This document shows positions 11,819 to 22,438 of a stretch of 64,000 nucleotides of DNA, one piece after another. Made by a program: the position numbers and the translations under genes. The DNA comes from Phytophthora hibernalis (taxonomy: Eukaryota; Oomycota; Peronosporomycetes; Peronosporales; Peronosporaceae), in NCBI GenBank assembly GCA_012656075.1, contig JAAKBF010000151.1:186001-250000 (forward strand), in the 5' to 3' direction. A model generated the notes under the pieces. The model was given only the letters and a program-made list of their open reading frames with translations, did no database searches and was not told the origin of the DNA. Each line of letters starts with the position of its first letter. Positions within the stretch are counted from its first letter, which is position 1.

Positions 11819-12567
11819 ATATGAGTCCATTTAAAACGAAATTATTGTTAACTATTAAACCTCAAATAGGCGTTACGCACACCATTCAAAAGCTGAGTGT
11901 CAGTACTACACAATGGAGCCCTTTCTTTACAAAAATATGGGATACAACCAAAGTTATGGCGAATTGAAAATGTGTCTCCGTGCTCGAAGACAAGAGGCCA
12001 ATTTTTTTTCCAGCGTAAATAATCTACAGAAGCTTCTGAATCGAACGCTTCCATCTAGAACGCTCAGAAACGCCTCGGACCGCTCGGAAATGATATATGA
12101 AGTCAGCGCTCGTTAACGATCATTTCGAATAAAATGTTTCGCTCGCCAGTCCAAATCATGAAGTAGCTAATCAGAAGTGCCAAAATATGTTTCAACCTAT
12201 CCGATGACAACCTATCTTGCTGGTTTAGACCGGAAGCTTGCTGCGAAACAGCACGGCTCATTTCGATGTAGTTTGACAGCCACTATGTCAGCAGCTTCGG
12301 CAACCAACACAGCCACGGCGAGAACGACCCCGCGCACTTCCTCTTCTCATTGTTGGGAAGGGCGTCGCCCTCCTATGGACTTGCATCCGCTCGTAGCACG
12401 CAGAGACGTCCTCTAACCGTCGCAGGCTTTCGATTCGAGTGGTTAGCCTTTTCGAAGTTTTCTCGCTTCCCGCTTAGATACGAAAATTCGATACCTCGGC
12501 TTCAAAGCCCTCTAGCAAAAAACTCAAAAAGGACTTAGCGATCATTTTGTTTTAAATGGACTCATAT
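11819..12567. mobile_element. Non-autonomous TIR element (749 bp) nested in the piggyBac element
   Basis: Perfect 19-bp inverted termini: ATATGAGTCCATTTAAAAC at 11819-11837 and its reverse complement at 12549-12567. Similarity continues weakly inward. The internal 700 bp is AT-rich with no recognisable transposase. A TA-type target duplication is possible from the outer bases but not certain, so the superfamily (Tc1/mariner-like?) is undetermined. Confidence 0.7.
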
Positions 12568-12630
12568 GTAGTCCGAGCCGACGCACGTCATGGTGTGGAT
12601 GTACAAATAGCTCAAGACAGTAGATCATAT

Positions 12631-13816
12631 TCAAGACTTCACGTAAATGTATATAGAGGGTAAATCTGACTTCCATCTACATCCTACCTTTAGTTCCTGT
12701 GACAGCTTCCAATTAACGCAAAATGGTTGTGAGCACCGCGTTCAGTGCCTCGAACAAAATCGAGAAGTTGATGCAACGAAGCCCGCTTTCGGCATTACGC
12801 TTAGTTCTCGGGCTAACAAAAGTTTCGCCGCTTTCTCAAATAGGAAGTAATTGGCGAAGATAATCGTAGCTTCAGACATTGGAGCTTGAGTAGAAAGCAG
12901 CACGTCAAGCACATCAGCTGCCATCATGATCACTTTGCTCAGGAACGGGTAGGTGGCAGCGTGGCGACGAAAATGCCGTTCGGAAAGCGAGCAAAGATCA
13001 TCGCGTACCTCAATACCGTGGCACCTGCTCACCTTTGTTGTTAACGCTACCTGCGCCAACACATTGCCTATCCGCCAACGTCCATGAACACGTCGTTCTC
13101 GCCCAGTGGCACTATCGCGGCTATCATCGCGGCGACTCCCTGCAGCAGCACCTTACCCGCGTTGTTTTGGGTCCTTCCTGATGCCTGGCGAATATCACTC
13201 GCCGTGATGTCGCTGAAGATGGTAGCCAGCGTGCTGTAAGCGGTCGGTACCGAGAGCAACGTAACAGACTGCACCGCCAACGCTCCGGCGACCGGCCCCT
13301 TCCCCACAGACTCCGCTGCATTGGTCAATCTCCGGCTTGGCGTCAGCACCGCTGGTGTCTTCGTTGGCGGCGGCGTCTGCGCCGCGGATAATTATGCTGG
13401 CGTCGGCAGCGGCGTCAGCGCCGCAGATAATCTTTCTTGCGTCGGCAGCAGGTCAGCACCGCTGGTAATCTTACTGGCGGCTGTGGGGGCGTCGGAAGCA
13501 CTGGTGTCGTTGCTGGCCGCGGCGGGAGGGTGGTCAGTGAGCGCTGGCTAGCACTCCAAGAAGGACAACCGCTCGATAGCAACAAGCGCCGCCCTGCCAC
13601 TGGTGCGCTGAAGAAGCAACGCGGGAAGGCCTTGATCACCTTGTCATACGGCCGCTTGAGGGCTGCGGGGAGCAACCCGAGTTGGCTAGCTGTCCGCTTA
13701 GACTTTGCCATGCGCCTCGCTACGTACTCCCATGTCTCGCGGATGCCTTCCTTCTCGAACTCGAGCGCAATCTGAACTAACTGCTTATCTCCCCAATCGA
13801 GAATGTTGGTGCGCAT
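12631..13816 (-). pseudogene. SANT-like plus DOT1-like methyltransferase, frameshifted
   Basis: The minus-strand start at 13816 gives MRTNILDWGDKQLVQIALEF, a SANT/Myb-like helical module ending near IKAFPRCFFS (~13620). A low-complexity Pro/Val/Ala linker follows (13330-13560). A SAM-dependent methyltransferase then reads in two frames: ENDVFMDVGG (motif I, ~13080), GNVLAQVALTTKVSRCHGIE with the acidic SAM-ribose position (~13010), then ATIIFANYFLFEKAAK (~12870). A Cys-rich tail (FCSRH, then CSQPFCVNWKLSQELKV) ends at the stop at 12631-12633; an earlier in-frame stop lies near 12742. The NVLAQVAL...GIE and FAN arrangement is the DOT1 histone H3K79 methyltransferase signature. Oomycete genomes, as I recall, carry many such SANT-DOT1 proteins, apparently linked to mobile DNA. 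Breaks occur near 13400 and 13065. It lies inside the TTAA-bounded element, antisense to the transposase. Confidence 0.7.
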
Positions 13817-14188
13817 GGCGCAGAGGAAGAGGTGCGTGCAACTTGATTTAGTTATGCCCGCCCGGCCACTAAATGATGTATATATTCGATCTTTGTATGG
13901 CCAACACGACTGGCGCTGAGTGGCTGACGGGTTTGGTAATATGTCAAAAGAGGATGGGGTGGTCTTTTGTGTGTATGGCCTAAAATCAGGTGTTTCCGGC
14001 AACGTGGCACGATAGTTTACGAGCCAGTTGTCCACACGCGCCTGTACGATCTGTTCTGATTGGTAGAAACAAAACACGGTAGCTTGGACTGGCTGAAAAG
14101 CTAAAAGGGCACAAAACGCGCCCTTGGAGAGTGTGTGCTCGCACCGTGTTTTGCAAACATGCTGAAAGGGCGAAAATGTACCTTTTTA

Positions 14189-14203
14189 TCGCGAAAGGGT
14201 TAA
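14189..14203 (-). repeat. piggyBac right end: 11-bp TIR plus TTAA
   Basis: TCGCGAAAGGG then TTAA. The 12 bases that begin with TTAA (TTAATACATGTA) recur immediately after a similar 11-mer at 34704-34726. Confidence 0.88.
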
Positions 14204-15246
14204 TACATGTACATGTACCGGTATTATTATTAGGATGGAGCCTTTGGATAAAAGTAATTCAATCGAAAGCCTCTGAATACGAAGTTTTTACGATGTGGTG
14301 TCGCCCTAGAGACGCCAAAGTGCTAGTGAGGAGCAAGATAATGCTGGACGAGCGCATGCTATCATCTGTGGTGAGCTCAGCGTAGACGTTCATGAAAAAT
14401 AACTCCCGGTTTGCATCTTATGATATTCTGGTGTGTTGGGCTGTAGGGGGCTTCCAGATGCGGCGTTGACAATACCACATTATAGTGAGCCGCTAATCCC
14501 ACTACATGCAGACAAACGGCTATCCTCATTGTCCCTCGGTTTGCCGAAGGTGCCAAGGTGACATATCAGCGCAGCCCCAGCCCTGTCATCGTTGATTGCA
14601 ATTGGGCATGCGTATCATCAGTGATGATTCAGATATACATCATCATCTGTTGTGGCCGACGTTGCTACGTGCATGACTAAACATCCATACCGTAAAAATT
14701 CCAACCGCGTCTGACCCGTTCCAACCACTACCGGTAAACAACCAAAATCAGTTTTGTGACATTTAGCTTCATTTAATGATATCGTACAACCAACCACCAA
14801 TCACTTGCCACTTTGCTCTACTGACATTCAGCGTTTGGAGCCTCCCCAGCAAGACACACGACAAGAAGCGACCGTGAAGCCCGTGTGCCTCCCGCCCCGA
14901 CAGAAGAAGCCTAACAACGCCGCACCGAGTGCGCTCTCTCGACTAAGGGCCCGGGTATCGATCCAGCGAGCAAGGTAGCAAGCCAAACGCAAGGACGTGG
15001 ACCCGGGCAAAGGCTGCTGGATGAGACTGTCTGTGCACCATCTGCTCTCGTCACGCGTGCACGTATGCGCGCCTGCTTTCTGTAGTGCAGGTGGTGATAC
15101 TGCTGCTCGTGGTGCAGGGATACCTTTGTGCTTACCCGTGGCAGTGCCTCCTGGTGGAGGAGCAGCTTTGCTGCGGGCCGGTTCGAATCTGGTCATCGTC
15201 TTCATTTTAACTATGAGTGTCATTATTGTGTATTATAGAATGCAGG
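14204..15246. other. No gene recognised (1.04 kb)
   Basis: This is the right flank of the piggyBac element. An open minus-strand stretch at 14828-15223 has Pro/Ala/Arg-rich composition and no domain; I do not consider it a gene. Confidence 0.5.
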
Positions 15247-16211
15247 TTATTGTTTTGGCTGCAGACGAATGAAGGCAGGAAGCGCAGAAGCACGAGTTGG
15301 GTCAACTATGGCCCCGTTGGTAATGAGCTCGTGGAATTGGGTGATGAAGGCATCGAGTTTCCCGGCCTTGTGGAGTTTGCCTAGGACCTTTAGTGCGGTA
15401 CCGGCTGCAAGTGCTAACGACCCGTTTGCTTTCAAGAAAGCGAGCGTGCTTTGTTCTGCCTGCTGCCCAACGGTAAGCGCCTCGCTTTTAAACGCAGTAG
15501 ACGCTTCATCCAGCGCGAGCCCCATAGGTAAGAACAGCATCATGTATCCTACGGCGTATCTAAACTCGTACAGCGTTGTCTTTTTACTGATCGCGAGGCG
15601 TATACACGAGACTCGGCCGTAAACCACTCGTACCAGAGCGCCGATAATGGTTGCGATCCCTTCTTTGTCAGGCGTACGGCTTGTTGGATCTGCTGGGCTG
15701 TCGGCGTGGCTGCTGTCTGAGTGGCGCAAGGTTGATCGCTGGTGGTTGTGATATGTAACTGTTAGCGCAACTGTACCTCGAGTGCTAACTGTCGATCTTC
15801 TAGCCGGTTGTTTTGTAGGATATGCACTTCAATCGACTCGGACTGGCGCTTCACAAGCTGTAGCACCGTGGAGGGTCTCAGCTGCAATCAGGAGGACCCG
15901 AAGGCTCTGGAGGGGGAGAAGGCAAGGCGGATGGTTACGCTCCAGACCAGCACCTCTGCGTCTCCGATTGATCGCGCTGCCATGGCCTCGCGCATCCTGA
16001 CGACAAGAGCGCAATTCTCCGCGAGCAGCGGAACGTCAGGGTGGTACATCACTAGAGTCGCTGTTAAGCACTCCGACCCCATTTCGTCCAAATTGAGGGC
16101 TGCATTAGCAAACCCGATTGTGTTCGCAAACAAAACCGTTTGTAGAGCTTGGACACGGTCGCGAATTAGTGGATCAAGTGCGTGGAGAGACGGAAGACGA
16201 TGATCAACCAA
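15247..16211 (-). pseudogene. Crypton-type recombinase remnant, C-terminal part
   Basis: Two open stretches (15888-16211 and 15247-15729) in different frames match, by eye, the regions after the catalytic domain of the recombinase at 18038-19969. LIRDRVQALQTVLFANTIGF corresponds there to TQSKIRSVVAALFNASSG. The block YAVGYMMLFLPMGLALDEAS (~15550) corresponds to IAFLKLFIRDGFELDEKS. The second block resembles the GCR1-like DNA-binding C-terminus reported for Crypton tyrosine recombinases. The catalytic half is missing, so it is a fragment. Confidence 0.55.
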
Positions 16212-16556
16212 TCACATCGCTAGAATGCCACATATGTGCGAGATGGCTCGTGCCTCCACCACCAACACCACCGTAAGCACGTCCGCGGCCTGAATCCGAT
16301 CAGACAGACTGCGAAGTGTCCAATCGCAACAAACAAAAGCTTTAAGAGCGATATAAGGGCATCTGAGGGGTCTACCATGATCTCCCAGCAGTTGGCTACA
16401 CTACTCAACGTGTTTTGAGTCAACATGAGCACCTTGTTCTCTTTCTTGCAGCCCCGCGGCCGGCCGTGGGGTCCGTTTAGTCACATGGGGATAGGCGTAC
16501 CATTTCGCATGGTAAACATAAATAGGAAAACCACTTTGGGTGAAAATTTCCATAAC

Positions 16557-17620
16557 AAAAATCTCCGACCTCCGACTGCCTCCGACCTCCGACTGCCTCC
16601 GACGTACACATATCCCGTCCATTAATTATATGCCACGTGCATGATCTAAACCAGGATGTGTATGCCCAACAGGCGATAATATAGATGCGTTTGTAGGCGG
16701 AATGAGAAGCTCTGAAAAGGCATGTGGCCCAAGAAAACGGTGTTTTCGTTTATTTATGTTTTTAAATGCATATGCGTAACGGATACTTACTCTCTTGCCA
16801 CGGCAGATCGGCAAATAAGACCCGGGTCCAAAAATCGACTTTTACAAGATAGGTTTTACGTTTGCACGTAATTACTCATAAATGTGGTTGGCTAGCAGTC
16901 CGGTCGTATGTACAACATCAAAAACGAGGTTATTTGAGAACTACTGGCCCGGGCCTGCCGCAAGTGTCGCCGCACGACAGCCCTCGTCATTCCCTCTTAT
17001 TGTTTTCGTCTGGCACAAGTGACTCTCATCAATCCAGTGCGTTTGCTTTAAGTTAACTGCATGTTCATATTCAAACCAATGTGTAGCCGCCGCTGCTGTC
17101 AATGCAAGGTGTGCTGACTCTGCTTGGAGGTTAACATTACTGTTCCACGAGGAGGTTAAGCTTTGTGTGTGATGTTGTGCTTAGATGTCTGTTTGAGTGC
17201 TCTGAACGATGTTAACTTTGCTGTTCCCATTGGAGGTTAAGCTTAGTGTTCGATGTAGAGCTATCAATGTCTTCCCGGCTACCCATTCTAAAGCACGTAA
17301 TACACCCTGTATTAACTTCTTATGCGCTACCTCGTCTACCCTTCCGCTGTGTTGATCGTGTTGTACTCAACAGCTTCCTCTTCGATACACTTCTTGCGAA
17401 CAAGAATGCGTCGCTCTTTCTCGCGGTCAGCGACGACGGTCTGGCTCAGGTGCTCTCGAGGCTCCCACGTCGCCTCCCATTCGATGAGGTAGTACGGCTG
17501 ACGCTTCTCACGCTTCCAACTCAGCAGCTTGCGGACGTAGTGGAGCTTCTCTGCTTTCAGGTCTTCTTTAGCGCTCAACTTCCCTCCCTGCTCGAGCCTT
17601 CGTCATCACCTGGACCAGGG
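16557..17620 (+). repeat. Dispersed repeat, copy A (matches 28682-30157)
   Basis: About 1.06 kb is shared in the same orientation with 28682-30157. The shared blocks are ATCTCCGACCTCCGACTG (start), AATTACTCATAAATGTGGT (~16870), GGTTATTTGAGAACTACTGG (~16928) and the chromodomain coding part (17250-17620). Copy A carries an extra tandem duplication of an 18-bp unit, CTCCGACCTCCGACTGCC, at about 16563-16600. The repeat runs from non-coding sequence into the C-terminal half of the chromodomain gene, so it may be one end of an unclassified mobile element. Confidence 0.75.
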
Positions 17621-17871
17621 GCTCCAATCCACTCGCGTACGTCTTTAAAGCCGACGCAACGCTTCTTCCGTTCGTCCACGCAAGCGAAGGTGACGTTGAT
17701 CGCTTCGGGGAGGAGGCTCGCGGAGGCAATCGTCGTGTTCATGGTAAGTCGAAGGTGACGGATTGCCTCATCACTAACCCGGATCTTGAACGCCTTGCGA
17801 GCAGCGATGCACCGCGTCTTGTACTCCTTCGCGGGGCTGATGACGTTCTTCTTGGGCTTGATGTAAGGCAT
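17336..17871 (-). pseudogene. Chromodomain protein, one frameshift
   Basis: The minus-strand Met at 17871 begins MPYIKPKKNVISPAKEYKTR. The frame breaks near 17580 (a G/A-rich run) and continues as LSAKEDLKAEKLHYVRKLLS, a chromodomain-like core with YYLIEWEATWEPREHLSQ (~17440-17510) and a charged tail (VRKKCIEEEAVEYN). The aromatic residues and the Glu-rich strand fit a chromodomain, which binds methylated histone tails. The N-terminal half is unrecognised. A second, shortened copy lies at 29877-30157. This could be a retroelement or transposon passenger rather than a host gene. One missing base would account for the break. Confidence 0.6.
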
Positions 17872-18037
17872 GGCGGACGCTTCGCCGATTCGGGTGCAGA
17901 ACGAAAAGTGATCATCAGCACTTTCAAAGCGAAGATGATGGACAGCAACAACTGGTCACGGCGACCAAAGGTGAGTCAATATGTAAATAAATGCTTCACC
18001 TAAATCCAGTATGTTTGTGGTGTGCGAAGGAGCAGGG

Positions 18038-19969
18038 TTAACTACGCAGCCGGCGGCTTGAAGTTACTTGTAGTGGCGTTGAGGTGGCCAGACTTGCATC
18101 GACTTCAAGACGGTCGGGGCCCCATGAGCTGTGATCTTGCGCTCACTGGGATACGAACGCAACTGTGTCTCCGCGCTGGCATCTACTTTCAAGACATCGT
18201 CTCGATACCGCGGTGACTTCTCATCGAGTTCGAAGCCATCTCGAATGAACAGCTTCAAGAATGCGATGATCAAGTTGGTGTTCGAACGCGTGGGCTTGGT
18301 TGCTGCATCAGGTGAGCTCCATATCCGCGGTTCTTGAGCGTACCAGGAAATCCAAGCATCTTGGTTGCAGCAGAGGTACGCCGACGATTGGCTTGAGGTT
18401 CGTTGTTACTTGTATCTTCACTTGAATCCACTGCTGACGGAGATTGTTGCTGTTTGTTGTCTACATTAGCCTCCATGATAGACAGCCGAGTGTCCAGCTT
18501 CTGGTTCGCTTGAATTAATTGTTCTATCAAGGCGGCTTGTCGAAGAAACATGGGGTGTTTGGTGATAGCTGCCGTGGTGTCTTGGGTGATTGCAGGTTTT
18601 GCTTCAGATGTTGCCGTTACGTTCGAGGACAGGAACGACGACCACGCCAATAGAGCGTTTACAGATAAGCCTTAATCAACTGCACACGCCTCGATGTGCC
18701 GAATCGCCAGTCCGTTTGCGCTGAGACTCTTCAAGGACGGATAGTGCCGCAGCAGATACGCAATGAAGGCGTTCACGTTGGACGGTGGTGCCTCCAGGCC
18801 AGACGAAGCGTTGAAAAGTGCTGCCACTACGGACCGGATTTTGGACTGGGTATCGGAATCGAAGCAGTCCAGCGCCATAATACGCACTCTTTGCTCGGGG
18901 TTGCGACCGCTCAAGACTCGCGCAACCCTGTGGTTCTAGGCTGGAGTGTTGAAGACGTACGTGAAGGCCTTGTTCGTCGCCATCATGTTCCACGGTCGAA
19001 CATCCACTGCACGTACATTCCGGCTCCATTAACATGCTGAGCACCGCCTCGCCGAAACGAATGCGACGTTAGCCGCCCCGCCCCGTCGACGGTTTTGGAG
19101 ACACTGTCCAGAACGCGATTGACGTAGCTGTGAATCCCAGGAACAGCATTGGCCGTCTTGCTTTCATCTTACTTCTTGTTCGTTTTGTGCACCGGGATCA
19201 TAGCTTCAGGGGTCGATCAAGTCAATCAGGGTGTAACGGGTGTCAGGGTCGCTCGATAGACTGTCTGCTGCTCCGGAAGCTGGCTCAGAAGCGCGGCCGT
19301 CGGAGAAAACTGCATCACCAGTGCAATCGCGATGGTGAGAAACGGGCATGTGGAAAAGTCGTCGGGAACGAGTGTGATGCCTCGTTTTTCTGCAGGCTTG
19401 ACCCGAATGACGCACACGAAGAAGATGTCGCCTGCGCCAATGGACAGGTTGGCCGTCCGAAGCATCTTAAGGTCCGACGAACGCCCAAACAGGAACCACA
19501 GTAGACACAGCCAGACGCCGTCCTGGTAGTCTGCGGAGGTAGGTCGAATAGAGATATACCATCATCTGCTTGAGTGCGTTATTCGTGCGTGCAGGAGCCT
19601 TATGACAAACGCCCCCGACTCTCTCTTCATACAGTTTCGTTCCAGCACTTGTCCCTCCTTTAGCAGAATATTCTCAAGCCCCACTCGATGATGAGGGAAC
19701 TGTTTCAGCAGCCAGATCTTGGCCTGTCGGTAATACTGCATGACCGAGTGTCGGACTAAGAGCTAACCTTTTCGCCCTTCTTTGAAGGCGAGGTACATCC
19801 CGAACTTGTCTACCACAGCCTCCAACACGAGCGAGGCACTCTCGCGCTGCATTCACACTCCCAGGTACTCCCAGCTGGCGGATTCCTCCTCGAGGAACTT
19901 CAGGAACGTGCGTGCTGCGCATTCCCGAGCTCGCTTTGTAATGACCGTTGCGAGGTCGTTCAAGCTCAT
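18038..19969 (-). pseudogene. Crypton tyrosine recombinase with GCR1-like C-terminus
   Basis: Read from 19969 on the minus strand: an N-terminal helical domain (LATVITKRARECAARTFLKF; later LVRHSVMQYYRQAKIWLLKQ), the first catalytic Arg block (LLWFLFGRSSDLKMLRTANL, ~19480), a beta-rich block (GAGDIFFVCVIRVK), then the HxxR block SHSFRRGGAQHVNG (~19055) with WMFDRGTWNM, and a candidate nucleophile Tyr in NKAFTYVFNT (~18960). A family-specific segment follows (LLRHYPSLKSLSANGLAIRH, ~18730), a Gln/Ser-rich linker (~18420) and a GCR1-like block (IAFLKLFIRDGFELDEKS, ~18240). The R...HxxR...Y order is that of tyrosine recombinases, and the C-terminal domain fits Cryptons, which move as DNA circles without terminal inverted repeats. 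At least four frame changes make it inactive. Confidence 0.72.
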
Positions 19970-20479
19970 GTTGACTCGGAGATGTCGGAGCTTGGGTGTT
20001 ATTCGAAAAATATGCGAATGGCTTGCAATCTGTAAGGGATATCGATAACTTATTTGCTCTCTCCGACACGATACGTCGGAGGTGTGGTTAAATATATGGA
20101 TGAATATCATCAAACCTCCGATCACATTTAATTTCACTATGCATATTAACGGCCAATACCAATAATGGGTTGGCAATTGTTTTGCTTATACCGAATCAAA
20201 TCAGTCTATGCGAGTTATTTTAACCAATCAGAGATCTTGCTGATTCGTGAAAACCCCACAGTTGCGCGAGGTTTTCTTGGTCTGAAGAAAAAGCATTCAG
20301 CTTGGGAAAAGGTGTAGTACCCAGCATGTACCCGAACGCTTTATTGACACGGTCCAGCTGCCCCCACCGCGCTCAATAATACAGTTCTCAACCAAGCTAC
20401 CTGCATGTTCGCACCACGACGGAAGGAGTGCGAGGAAAGCCCGAGGTAAGTCTTATCTGTCTCTCTTGCGCTGTTTGCT

Positions 20480-21964
20480 TGACTCTAACCAACAATCGGC
20501 TCACGTATGCTTGTGCACCAGACACAGTTCGCTTGTTGGAAGATGGCGGACCGCAGTGCTCTGCCTCCATACTGTCCTCTGCCTCGAGAAGCTACACAAG
20601 ACTGAGCTGTGCTACGTCGCTCGCGTTCGCAGCGGTTCTCTTCATGGTAAGAAACTGAGGGAAGAAGCTTTTGATAGGAGCGGCTTCCATAGTGAGAGCA
20701 AAGAAGCACGTTGGGTCCTTGAACAGCGAGATGCCTTGTAATAATGCTGTTTTGACGCGCTTGAATCTGAGAAATAATACGCCACCTAACTGGGAAACTA
20801 CAATTGAGACTAGGAACTTGGTTTTGAGAAAAACCCTTGAAATGGCTTTCCTCGATGTACCTTAGGACAACCAGCTCGCCGAGGAGGTAGTCTTCTCCCT
20901 TTTCTCCGTCTGGCCTTCCTCCAGGCCGAATGTATTTGTAGGGCGAGTCCAAACACTTGCTGGAAGGCCGCTTGGACGTCCAGCCAGCTTTCACTAACGC
21001 TCCCCACACGCCCTTGAACACCGCAACGCCTCCGAGACTGCTGGCAGTCTCCGCCTGCTCTCCCTTGACGCCTGATCACACGCGGCGGCGCTTTCTGGTG
21101 CTGTCCGGCGTGTCATGCTTGCGCTTCTGTCCGGGCGGCCCCTCCGCCATTTCCGGTCTAATTTATAATGAGAGCGCGAAATTGATGGAAGGTTGATACG
21201 CGTCGTCTATTCGTGGAAATATAAAGATTAAAAATACAGACATTGAATCATTTGTCATTTTTATTTATACGTATTCAAAGATCAAAATTATAAATTCGTA
21301 AAGTACAAAATTTTGGCGCCACAAGCAGTCATTTACATTTCGTAAGTCGTATGCACTTTAGCACAGCGTTATTAATATTACTTTTACCGATCCATACATA
21401 AGCGTACATATATACACCCTTCTCCGTGCATTGGCTGCATCTAGCAGGCATCTTGCTCATCTGTTGTAACCCCTATATATAAATGTAAACGTGGCCGTCT
21501 GCTGGATAATCCAGTTATAACCTTATATAGTAGCGCTAACCCGAGCACGAAATGCGCAGGAGATCCGAGCGCGAAAGCTGCAGCCCGGGAAAGTTTGCCG
21601 CAGCATCATCCTCCGGCCAACGCCGGCGCGTCATCATCCAGAAACGGTCAGTGAGGCAAATATCTTCGTAAGTTTCTCCGTTATATTTCAACAACGGTAC
21701 ACTGTGCCGGTTTGTTTTGACCAATCACACTAGTAGAGGGCTCAATCGACCTCGCCAACTACAAACAATCACCTTTTAGCCAATCAGAACGCGACCTAAC
21801 AGGGCGATTTTTGCGCCCTTTTAGGCCAGAAGGCATCACTGTCAACTGCATCATGAGTGATTTGTTCACCCCCGTGTATATCAACAGCTAAAAGGGCAAT
21901 TTGATTAGACTTAACTTTGTATAGTATAGTATACATGAGCTTATGACTGCTCCTCGCGAAAGGG
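20480..21964 (-). mobile_element. piggyBac element 2: one end and transposase N-terminus
   Basis: The 11-bp TIR TCGCGAAAGGG is at 21954-21964, followed by TTCA where TTAA is expected. An AGTATA-rich subterminal region (~21920) mirrors 8110-8125. From 21150 on the minus strand a coding start reads MAEGPPGQKRKHDTPDSTRK, then after a frame change FKGVWGALVKAGWTSKRPSS and GEDYLLGELVVLRYIEE. This is the same N-terminal domain as in element 1. The TIR-to-start distance (about 815 bp) is nearly identical to that of element 1. The catalytic domain is not found; the coding similarity fades near 20480. The other end of this element was not located. Confidence 0.72.
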
Positions 21965-22438
21965 TTCATATATTGAATATGAAATATATTAACGCATATT
22001 CTAAAAATTCCAACTAAATATGGTCGGATTGCTGCAATTTTTCACAAGCCCCAATGACTGAACAAAAGAAGAGGAATATTCCGTTGTCATTGGTGCCTTA
22101 GCCCGTCAGAGAATAGTCTCGGTTGGAATAGCTTGGAATAGCGTGGATATTATACCTTACCGGCACCAGTGCCACATTTCGTGGTGGTAACACACATCAA
22201 TGCCTGCCGGGAACTACATCGTTTGCTTTCTCTCTTGCCATTTCGGAATCGTATCGCGCACTTCTCCATCTGTGCTTCCGCACCGAAATATAAATCGTTT
22301 TGTTTTTCAGTGAGGTACATTGATGTCACTTAGTGTATCACTAACGACTTCCTATGTCCGTTCTAGTTGTCGTCCTTACATCGACTCCTAGCATTTTCTC
22401 CGGTCCAGACTTTCGCCTCCCCGTCCTTGCCGGCAGTC
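21965..22438. other. No gene recognised (0.47 kb)
   Basis: AT-rich sequence between piggyBac element 2 and the LINE remnant. No coding signal or inverted repeat stood out. Confidence 0.4.

Larger units (their letters stand above)
8086..14203. mobile_element. piggyBac-like DNA transposon with DOT1-like passenger gene
   Basis: The element is bounded by TTAA target duplications (8086-8089 and 14200-14203) and perfect 11-bp terminal inverted repeats: CCCTTTCGCGA at 8090-8100 and TCGCGAAAGGG at 14189-14199. TTAA duplication and a CCC terminus are hallmarks of the piggyBac superfamily. Subterminal AAGGGCACAAAA...CGCCC hairpin-like motifs lie near both ends (8150-8275 and 14100-14180). Inside are a decayed piggyBac transposase (+), a GC-rich degenerate repeat, a nested 0.75 kb TIR element and, on the opposite strand, a SANT plus DOT1-like methyltransferase gene. 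Intact TIRs and duplications with a dead transposase suggest insertion as a unit followed by decay. The 6.1 kb length is large for piggyBac because of passenger and nested sequence. Confidence 0.85.

Noticed and set aside
14828..15223. Minus-strand frame of 131 codons
   Set aside because: Low-complexity Pro/Ala/Arg sequence with no family resemblance; no support as a gene.
17755..18003. + strand frame over the chromodomain gene
   Set aside because: It is the reverse strand of the chromodomain protein, whose motifs and codon use favour the minus strand.
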